A stretch of DNA of 64,000 bases from Komagataella phaffii GS115 (lineage: Eukaryota > Ascomycota > Pichiomycetes > Pichiales > Pichiaceae). The notes under the pieces are model-generated. The model worked only from the letters and a program-made list of their open reading frames with translations. It was not told where the DNA came from and made no database searches. The stretch spans positions 2,232,001 through 2,296,000 of the forward strand of contig NC_012963.1 of assembly GCF_000027005.1 (NCBI RefSeq), given 5' to 3'. The first letter of the stretch is position 1. The number at the start of each line of letters is the position of its first letter. The position numbers were made by a program, and so were the translations under genes. Positions 57,677 to 64,000 of the stretch are shown piece after piece.

Positions 57677-58261
57677 ATGTCCGATCTTCAAGAGACTGTG
57701 TCCTTAATCAGGTCGACTATAGAGAATTTTCAGATCGAACCGGACGTGCAAACTATCAACCAAATTAATGAAAATCTTTCTCTGTTGAGCTCCAAACGGA
57801 AACTTAAACTCGATCACCAGCTAGATTTGTTGTCACGTATCAGTAAACAGAGAGACGAACTTAAAGAGTTCAACAAGCAATTATTGGAAACAGAAGACCG
57901 TCAACAGACCCTAAAGAGTATCGAAGAGCTTGAACACGAAAAATTTAAATTAGCAAAATCAATAACAGATCTGGAGATGAACATGAATCACCTTCAGAAT
58001 TCAATCTCTAGTTTGACCCAGAATCTCAACGAATTAGAAGAGCAAGAAAAAGCAGTGATATCGAATGATCTACAAGAAAACTACGATTCGACAGTGTTAA
58101 GACTCAAGCTTTTCAAGAGCATGGGGTTGATGATAGATACATCTAAGGATAAAGATCAGATTATAATCTACAATAAAGATAAAGGTGTTAGTGATATACT
58201 GCCGGTGGAGGAAAATTATAGTGATTTTTTTGTGAGCAACTATGTGTGGGATAATCTATGA
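57677..58261 (+). CDS. SPC24: Kinetochore Ndc80-complex subunit Spc24
   Basis: Spc24 with Spc25 forms the inner end of the Ndc80 complex and docks it to the kinetochore (Mis12/Cnn1). The 194-residue protein (S. cerevisiae 213) has an N-terminal coiled coil (about residues 45-130) and the globular RWD-like domain. The latter has VLRLKLFKSMGLMID near 145-160 and ends SDILPVEENYSDFFVSNYVWDNL, cited here in parts (DILPVEENYSDFF, NYVWDNL). This C-terminal pattern is the Spc24 hallmark. It is convergent with MRPL31 (18 bp). Confidence 0.9.
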   Translation: MSDLQETVSLIRSTIENFQIEPDVQTINQINENLSLLSSKRKLKLDHQLDLLSRISKQRDELKEFNKQLLETEDRQQTLKSIEELEHEKFKLAKSITDLEMNMNHLQNSISSLTQNLNELEEQEKAVISNDLQENYDSTVLRLKLFKSMGLMIDTSKDKDQIIIYNKDKGVSDILPVEENYSDFFVSNYVWDNL

Positions 58262-58279
58262 ACAGGAAGAAATGTGCAA

Positions 58280-58612
58280 TTAGAAGAACTCGGGGTTCTC
58301 TCTCAAAGACTTCTTGGTCCATTTTGGAACCAAATGAACACCCTTTCTATAGTTTTTGGCTGTCTTGTTAAACACGGTATACTTGTTTTTGGGGAGCACT
58401 TCATGCTCCTTTGGGAAGTTTTGTTTCAAGTTATCTATCACTTTGCAAGACAGACCCTCCTCAGTCAGTCCCTGGTAAATAATGTCGATATTGGAGTCTA
58501 CAAGTTGCATTCTTTTGCGGAGTCTATATTTCTGTGGTTTGGACATTCTCCAAGGACGTTTCCATAGCAGACCTCCTAGATCGACCAGCGTAGCTCTAAA
58601 AGGACCGAACAT
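58280..58612 (-). CDS. MRPL31: Mitochondrial ribosomal large-subunit protein mL60 (Mrpl31)
   Basis: A 110-residue protein that matches yeast Mrpl31 at both ends: MFGPFRATLVDLGGLLWKRP and WRMSKPQKYRLRKRMQLVD at the start, and YRKGVHLVPKWTKKSLRENP at the end. It is a fungal-specific component of the 54S mitochondrial subunit. It is slightly shorter than the S. cerevisiae protein (131). ATG at 58612 gives the conserved N-terminus, so the start is secure. Confidence 0.93.
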   Translation of the reverse strand: MFGPFRATLVDLGGLLWKRPWRMSKPQKYRLRKRMQLVDSNIDIIYQGLTEEGLSCKVIDNLKQNFPKEHEVLPKNKYTVFNKTAKNYRKGVHLVPKWTKKSLRENPEFF

Positions 58613-58935
58613 GATGTTGAAGCTGTTGAAGGTGAGAAGTCTTGGATGGTGCGATTTTTTTCATAGGGAAAAAGACACAGTACTATCGCTCGACACACTA
58701 CCTTGTTTTTAAAGTTGATATAGAAGACACCAAAGGGAAGTTTTACAGAACAGACAGGAAGCAAGGACCTTGAGTCGAATATAACTTAACGGAGACAGGG
58801 CAGGAAATTCAAGTTGCTTTACCAGGTGCTCATTGCAACCATCTTACCTGTTAAGTATTAGAACCATACTTCCCCCGAACACCACTATTGAGAGACAGAA
58901 AACGCGGACATCAAGAAGTCAGAACCATCAACAAC

Positions 58936-59223
58936 ATGTCACGTCGATCGATTCATAACAGTACTTCTTCCATTAAACAAAGGCAGTTATCACATTTGAA
59001 TGCACAACTGGCACAATTACAAGCAAACCTTACCGATTTGGACAACTTGATAAAGATTACTGCAATTCAAGCGGAGTACATTGAGAAGATTGGGTTAATG
59101 CATGGATCTTTGTTCATGGCCAGCCATGATGTGTTTGAACGAGAGAGTTTTGCAGCAGCAAACTTTGCAGAGACTGTTCAAGATCAAAATGAGGAACAAG
59201 AGTTGGACAGTAAGGGTGGTTGA
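58936..59223 (+). CDS. HSK3: DASH complex subunit Hsk3
   Basis: Hsk3 is a small coiled-coil subunit of the DASH/Dam1 ring that couples kinetochores to microtubules. The start is the ATG at 58936 (95 residues); the frame extends upstream without an ATG. The core KQRQLSHLNAQLAQLQANL near residues 15-33 and the region LMHGSLFMASHDVF near 69-82 line up with S. cerevisiae Hsk3 (69 residues). Extra residues form an N-terminal basic lead and an acidic tail. It is 675 bp from SPC24, with only MRPL31 between. Confidence 0.85.
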   Translation: MSRRSIHNSTSSIKQRQLSHLNAQLAQLQANLTDLDNLIKITAIQAEYIEKIGLMHGSLFMASHDVFERESFAAANFAETVQDQNEEQELDSKGG

Positions 59224-59940
59224 GGTATCACCACATGACCAAGGAAACATAGTCAACGCAAGCATGGCCACATGACCTATTATAGTTAGGGTTATGCTGC
59301 AAACATTTTACTTATGAACGCACACCTTCATCAGTTCTATCCTACAGGACAGTTATGTTATCGTCATGTAACTGGTCAAGCAGAAAGCTCGGCGCGCATA
59401 CTCTATTTTCGGTCGTCCTGAGGGAAATAGTCTCTCCAAGTGTGAACATTTTACAGACAACCCACACTTGACAATAGAAACTCCACTCAACCTAGATTGT
59501 TTCCCACTACTCAGCTTACTCCCCCCCCTCATAAAGCTACCCAAGATAGGGAACCCTAAGTAAATACCCCACGAACCCCGGATCCTCGAACAGGGGGGAC
59601 AGTAGATCGATCATACGATAAAGTTCCCGGAACAGGTACTTTTGCCATAATAACTCTAATATATCACATTTTCGTGTCAGGATCATAGCAACACCCTTCT
59701 TATCGGCGTCGCCCTTTGGCCAATCGCACAGGATCTGCGCTCAAAACATCTCTTTCTCTGATTTCTTGTGAAATAGTCCAACCCTTCCGGCCGGCCCGAC
59801 CAGAGCTATTTGAGCCTTAATTACATGTAAGCAGAGTCGCGATTTTTCATTTAAGGCTCCAAGTCAAAAAGACCCTCTCTAAACGACTTTACACATCTTA
59901 TACTTCTCACAGACCTATCCAACCTCCTTATTATGGGGCA
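59224..59940. promoter_or_regulatory. Long upstream region of the HAP4-like gene with a CCAAT box
   Basis: A 717-bp non-coding stretch, long for this window. CCAAT at 59720-59724 (TGGCCAATCGC) lies about 217 bp above the ATG. A pyrimidine-rich tract precedes the start, suggesting a long leader. Long, complex promoters are usual for regulators such as HAP4. No RNA gene or repeat was identified. Confidence 0.45.
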
Positions 59941-60945
59941 ATGATTAAACAAGAACCACGCGAAGAAGGCGTGAATAGTCATCAAACCCCTTCTAGGGTG
60001 CCCCTGAGCATAGCTGTCAAGCCTGGGCTGCCAGCTATAGCTCCAAAGAAACCAATCCAAGTGCTACCCAAACTGTATCCCATGAGTAAGACCGTGAGCA
60101 CACAGAGCACAAAGGGCAGCATTCATGACGAGAAACAAAAAATCATGACATCGAAACAGTGGGTTCTCCCGCCAAGGCCTAAACCCGGTAGGAAACCCAC
60201 AGACGAATCTTACAAGCATAAGGATCCTGTAAAATCAGGCTGTAATGCGAGTCGAGTGAAACGAAATGGTGCTCTTAAAAAAAAGCAGCAGCAACACCAC
60301 CACCAACAACAGCAGCAGTCACAACCACAAACAAATCAGCATAGAGACACTCGTTCTCAAACTCCTGAACTAGGATTTGACGCCCGCATCCATTCTAATA
60401 TCGACATAATCACGGACGATAAGGCCGTATTGCATGCTCAACTACATGAAGCAACACGAGAAAACGGAAACCTTAAAAAAGTCATCGATAAATTAAACCA
60501 GGAGATTTCTACCTTGAAGTTACTCAAACTAGAGTACCAAGCTTCGCCTCATAAGAAGAAAAAATGCAGCTCAGCAGCGTTGTCACGATCAAGCTCTTCA
60601 CCGCCGATTACCCCAACATCCACTGAATCACATTCAGTTTACACTTTTCTGGATCCAAGTAGATTCGACATCCCTGTACTGACCGATACAGGTTCTACTA
60701 CGATCGATCCGGTCAAGATAAGCTTTTTGGGACCAAGCTCAGACAGTGGAGGGGGCTCCAGCCGACACCCAGAGCCTCTCATAGAAACGACCACGTTAGC
60801 ATCTGGCAAATCCGATTCGGGAGAGTCAGAAACCTCTCAAGTTTCAATGACTTTACAAGATTACGACTTGCAACTGCAGGCAGCGGACGAGTCTGTACTT
60901 CCCAGTGGAGGATTAGGTTACGACGTCTACGACATGATGACATGA
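59941..60945 (+). CDS. HAP4: HAP4-like transcriptional activator
   Basis: A 334-residue protein whose key feature is KQWVLPPRPKPGRKP at residues 72-86, the Hap4-type motif that binds the CCAAT-bound Hap2/3/5 trimer. A basic region and a Gln/His run follow (KKKQQQHHHQQQQQ near 114-127). A leucine-zipper-like helix lies at about 160-200 (VLHAQLHEATRENGNLKKVI). Ser-rich and acidic C-terminal regions with DYDLQLQAADES could activate transcription. The Cys-rich clusters of HapX/Hap43 iron regulators are absent, so a respiratory or carbon-responsive Hap4 role is more likely than iron control. It faces SDH3 tail to tail. Confidence 0.8.
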   Translation: MIKQEPREEGVNSHQTPSRVPLSIAVKPGLPAIAPKKPIQVLPKLYPMSKTVSTQSTKGSIHDEKQKIMTSKQWVLPPRPKPGRKPTDESYKHKDPVKSGCNASRVKRNGALKKKQQQHHHQQQQQSQPQTNQHRDTRSQTPELGFDARIHSNIDIITDDKAVLHAQLHEATRENGNLKKVIDKLNQEISTLKLLKLEYQASPHKKKKCSSAALSRSSSSPPITPTSTESHSVYTFLDPSRFDIPVLTDTGSTTIDPVKISFLGPSSDSGGGSSRHPEPLIETTTLASGKSDSGESETSQVSMTLQDYDLQLQAADESVLPSGGLGYDVYDMMT

Positions 60946-61024
60946 AAAGTATTATTATATACTAGTATAAGATTTGATAAATATAGATTATTTTAAGGGC
61001 ATAGACAGCGATACTTTGGCTCCC

Positions 61025-61610
61025 TTACAAAAACAGCAATCCAGTGGCTACCAAAGCAGTACTGGCTAAGACAGCGTAACCGGTACGATAAACTCCTGGA
61101 ATAGTCAACTCTTTCCCAAAGTCCCATACTAAGTGTCTAAGTCCGTTAGAAATATGGAACACAAATGGGTAAGCAGCGATAGCCTTCACACTGTACTTAA
61201 TGTATTCGGGAAGTTGTGAGTATAAACCAACAATATCAGCAGAGGTAAAGTCGTATCCTAGGAGGTTGGCAGCAGCGTAACCACAAGTTAATGCATAGAA
61301 ACCACCAGCCAAACCAACACCGGTGATACGATGGAAGGAGGAAAGTATCCAGGTGAGTTGGGGAGCGTAAATAGTCAAATGAGGAGAGGAAGGTCTCACC
61401 TTACGCTGAGCAACTAAGATCTCTTGTTCTTCATCATGACTGGCCTTAACAGTACTCACATTACGGATAAGCTGATATTGAGCGACTCTATTGAGAGCTG
61501 GGGAGGTGGTCCTTGAGAGAGCTATTTTATTGTTAGTCCACTGGCAACTGCATAAGATTATGGAATGGAGAACACTTACGTCTGACTAGTCCTAATCCTT
61601 GACGAAACAT
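61025..61610 (-). CDS. SDH3: Succinate dehydrogenase cytochrome b subunit, spliced
   Basis: Exons 61610-61580 and 61521-61025 encode 175 residues. The 58-nt intron has GTAAGT, GGACTAACA and ATAG. Splicing joins MFRQGLGLVR to PLSRTTSPALNRVAQYQLIRN, a proper mitochondrial presequence. Sdh3 anchors complex II in the inner membrane and binds heme b and ubiquinone. The subunit C signature RPSSPHLTIYAPQLTWILSSFHRITG (seen as PSSPHLTIY and SSFHRITGV) and the heme-side HISNGLRHLVWDFGK are intact, with three hydrophobic helices. Confidence 0.95.
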
Positions 61611-61714
61611 GGTTTGGTTTGTGTATAGTTTGATGGCTGACTGGTATTTGGTCAAGGTTTTGATATCCGAAGGACCGGGGTCGGTCTCGCGCGCGGTATT
61701 TGGTGTTGGGGTAA

Positions 61715-61723
61715 ACCAATCAG
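61715..61723 (-). promoter_or_regulatory. CCAAT box before SDH3
   Basis: AACCAATCAGC, a near-ideal NF-Y/Hap2-3-5 site (CCAAT at 61716-61720), lies about 106 bp above the SDH3 ATG, in reverse orientation to it. S. cerevisiae SDH genes are HAP-controlled. A HAP4-like gene is the next gene beyond SDH3. Confidence 0.55.
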
Positions 61724-61917
61724 CGATGAGGTGGATGTAAACTCGGAATTTAGAGGTTGGATGTACGATATGTGACTTTGGCCGATGTTCAAGCTGCAAC
61801 TTCAATTTCAGTTGAAGTCTTCCAGTCTCTGGGCATACTATTTCATAGAGTCATAAATACAATACCTACTGCCTATCCGTCATTTACAGATTTAACTATG
61901 TACTAATATCACAGCAC

Positions 61918-63762
61918 TTATTCGTCCTTGATAACATAATCTTCACCATCTTGTACAATTATACCCTGCTCTTTCAAGGTATTAAACATATCTTGGGGTA
62001 CCCAGCCGTTGGTAGCACTAAATGGAGCAGATGCGATCTTTGTTTGGTAAGCAATCAGATCCTCTCTATGTCTTTGCACTTTTTGGTTGAAAGCTTCTTC
62101 TGTTTCCGCCCATTTAACTGGGAATTTTTCAGCCCCAACCAAATGTCCAGCACGATAGGAATCCCACATTTGGCTCAAGGCCAACAGCGACGACTCAACA
62201 TTTAAATAATGGTGCACGTCTGCTCCTCGTCGAACAGCAGCAAGGTAAGGCTCCCGAATCATTTTTACGGCAGGGGCAACAGCCCCTACAAGTTCTCTAC
62301 ATCTGGCATTAAGGGCAAACTCCCAGATAAACTGGTTTCGTGTACGCATGTACATCACATCATAAGATCGCTGTTCTTCCGGTGACATCTCAGAATAACC
62401 CTCAACATCCTCGTTAACGTTGTAAATCTTTGGTCCATCATAAGATAAGAAAACAGGGTATCCATGCAAGATAAATGGCTTGATATTGGCACCTTCAACG
62501 TCCAACAGATATGGCCCGGCAGTATTGTCAACAACATTAAGAGGATCTAACTCTGGGACATGCAGACGCGGAAGAAAAAGTTCTGTACCATTTGGGAGAG
62601 AAGATTTAGTCAAATCTGATTCAAACAAAACGGGAGCTACCGATCTAAAATCTTGATACACCTCCTTAGCACGATTCAGAATTGTCTCTTGTTCTTGAGT
62701 CAGATCCTTTTGAAGGCTCAGTTCGACACTATTCAATGCAGAATCTGCCACCGCCACCACTTCATCAATGGCATTTTTCCATGGTCCAGTGAATTTGGTA
62801 ACCTCTTCTGCGGGTAAACCATCACGATAAAATACACGTTCAGCAGAAGGACCGATCTTCCAACGATTGACCAGCATAGTGTCAACTTCACCCTTATAAG
62901 GAAGGTCTTTTCTCAAAGATTCCTCAACATCATGAGCAAAGTAGAGAGACCCAAATTTGGTAAATGTCACTTCTAACAATCGACGTTGAATGTCCGCCAG
63001 AGGATCCAGTACAGACTTTAACTGCTCTTGAGAGCCCTCTGAGTCTTTGACAAGTGGATTCCAACGCTTCATTAGTAGGTCTCCCTCAATAAACTCCATT
63101 AACGTGAACACAGATCGTAAAGCGTTATTCTGGGCGTCAGCACCATAGGCAAAAACCTTAGGCACTTTCATACCAAGCTTTAATCTCAAAAAATCCAAAG
63201 TAGCTGCTTCACTTTTAACACGGACATCGTTGTAAAAGTCTCCGTCTAAGTTATATGGCAACCTCAACACAAATGACTTTTGAGTATTTGTGTCCAACTT
63301 GTAAACACGATGATGTTTTCCCTCATGAATACTGGCCATCTGAGTGACGACTATCTTCTCATTAGGATTAAGCACTCCCATGGTATCTAAATCCAAGTTG
63401 GAAGGTAGCAGCGTTGCTTTTAACTCCTTGTCCCATACTGGAGCAGTCAACACATTGGAGGATTTCATAGTTTCCCTACTTGTATCATACATCTTAGCTA
63501 GAAGAGAGTTGACACCTTCGATGGAAAACCGAGTCACGCGCTTCTGTTTCTGCTCTTTATCATCTTTCAACCAAGTTCCCCAAGTATACTGGAAAAACGC
63601 ATCCCTTTGAGGATCATTTTCGTCATTGAGAGAGGTATAGACAGTATCATTGGGAGTTGAACTGTTGAATCTTCTCTGATTTGCAGAAACCAAGATCGAA
63701 GGTTTGCTTATTGCATACACTACACGGCTGCAAGGAGCCAGTTTAGTAGCTAACTTCAACAT
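61918..63762 (-). CDS. AIM9: Altered inheritance of mitochondria protein 9 (Aim9)
   Basis: Starts at ATG 63762 (614 residues; S. cerevisiae 627); eight further upstream codons lack an ATG. It has the mitochondrial presequence MLKLATKLAPCSRVV and the Aim9 opening FQYTWGTWLKDDKEQKQKR near residues 54-72. An APH/kinase-like phosphotransferase fold follows (KSFVLRLPYNL near 160, FTLMEFIEGDLLMKRWNP near 220, LLDVEGANIKPFILHGYP near 424). The substrate is unknown. CCAAT at 63905-63909 lies about 143 bp upstream. Confidence 0.92.
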   Translation of the reverse strand: MLKLATKLAPCSRVVYAISKPSILVSANQRRFNSSTPNDTVYTSLNDENDPQRDAFFQYTWGTWLKDDKEQKQKRVTRFSIEGVNSLLAKMYDTSRETMKSSNVLTAPVWDKELKATLLPSNLDLDTMGVLNPNEKIVVTQMASIHEGKHHRVYKLDTNTQKSFVLRLPYNLDGDFYNDVRVKSEAATLDFLRLKLGMKVPKVFAYGADAQNNALRSVFTLMEFIEGDLLMKRWNPLVKDSEGSQEQLKSVLDPLADIQRRLLEVTFTKFGSLYFAHDVEESLRKDLPYKGEVDTMLVNRWKIGPSAERVFYRDGLPAEEVTKFTGPWKNAIDEVVAVADSALNSVELSLQKDLTQEQETILNRAKEVYQDFRSVAPVLFESDLTKSSLPNGTELFLPRLHVPELDPLNVVDNTAGPYLLDVEGANIKPFILHGYPVFLSYDGPKIYNVNEDVEGYSEMSPEEQRSYDVMYMRTRNQFIWEFALNARCRELVGAVAPAVKMIREPYLAAVRRGADVHHYLNVESSLLALSQMWDSYRAGHLVGAEKFPVKWAETEEAFNQKVQRHREDLIAYQTKIASAPFSATNGWVPQDMFNTLKEQGIIVQDGEDYVIKDE

Positions 63763-64000
63763 GTTCGGCAAATAAAAAAATGTCACTGGAGTTAATTATC
63801 TAGGACGAAATTTGTCAAACCTGTCGCGCAATCAATGAGACATCGAGTCTGAAACAAATTGTCTGGGGGAGAGGGGGTAAAGGATGTTGACGTAACACTT
63901 AAAACCAATATCTTAAGTAATTTGAAATAGACGCAAAAAGTTCTATGGTTTAATCCCAGGTTGTAATCACTTATCACTCTCTGGCTGGGTTGTGGAGTGT
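63763..64000. promoter_or_regulatory. AIM9 upstream region to the window edge
   Basis: 238 bp with a CCAAT (63905-63909), a G-rich patch (63866-63880) and an ACTTAAA/TTAAGT AT-rich stretch. No start of another gene can be supported before the edge. Confidence 0.35.

Noticed and set aside
61533..61805. 90-codon minus-strand frame across the SDH3 start
   Set aside because: It reads through the SDH3 exon 1 and intron in another frame. The spliced SDH3 model explains the region.
1..64000. CRISPR arrays, prophage, bacterial operons
   Set aside because: Spliceosomal introns, nuclear tRNAs and yeast gene families throughout; no repeat-spacer array was seen.

Overview
This window is yeast nuclear DNA and is most likely from Komagataella (Pichia pastoris group). 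Genes are dense on both strands and introns are few, short and mostly close to the start codon, with ACTAAC branch points. The proteins are recognisable Saccharomycotina orthologues. The SAICAR synthetase gene matches what I remember of the P. pastoris ADE1 marker locus; that species call is memory plus inference. I count 46 protein-coding genes (one cut by the left edge), five tRNA genes and six spliceosomal introns. I see no CRISPR array, rRNA, intact transposon or virus.

Layout. 1-4.3 kb: end of an unknown acidic protein, a hexokinase-family gene, ALG13, a multi-pass membrane protein. 4.8-13 kb: ADE1, KIN3, SEC6, a coiled-coil protein, and COP9 subunit CSN2 overlapped at its end by a second reading frame. 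13-21.4 kb: an unknown protein with Cdk-type sites, RRP40, FIG4, PPM2/TYW4, ILV3. 21.8-30.3 kb: a decayed malate synthase homologue, a spliced Das2-type kinase, FAL1, an unknown gene, spliced SEC20, SES1, an unknown nuclear-type protein. 30.5-33.5 kb: spliced ATP3, then a tRNA island with one tRNA-Thr(AGT), four identical tRNA-Glu(CTC) copies and several unresolved bases. 33.5-41.5 kb: a PPR protein, a spliced PCI-type protein, ICP55, RSM27, GPI1, RPS0. 42-50.5 kb: AIM14-like reductase, spliced AMA1, MTC6, ALG10/DIE2, KNR4/SMI1. 50.6-64 kb: PHB2, NAS6, an amino acid permease, ZPR1, a small unknown gene, CMC1, SPC24, MRPL31, HSK3, a HAP4-like activator, spliced SDH3 and AIM9.

Themes. Many products are mitochondrial (ATP3, ICP55, RSM27, PHB2, CMC1, MRPL31, SDH3, AIM9, ILV3, the PPR protein). 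CCAAT boxes lie before ATP3, SDH3, AIM9 and the HAP4-like gene, which fits a HAP-type respiratory regulon whose activator gene is itself in the window. Two glycosyltransferase genes of the dolichol pathway (ALG13, ALG10) and one GPI-anchor gene (GPI1) serve the ER. Kinetochore genes SPC24 and HSK3 sit almost side by side. Convergent genes are packed to within 7-25 bp, and ALG10 and KNR4 overlap by 11 bp.

The most interesting items are the malate synthase homologue that has lost key active-site residues, the AMA1 intron with a weak 5' splice site and an in-frame stop, the second frame over the end of CSN2, the HNEL tail of Sec20, the AIM14-like oxidoreductase lacking the usual C-terminal Cys-Gly-Pro, and the tRNA-Glu island. 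I see no wholly new multi-gene system.
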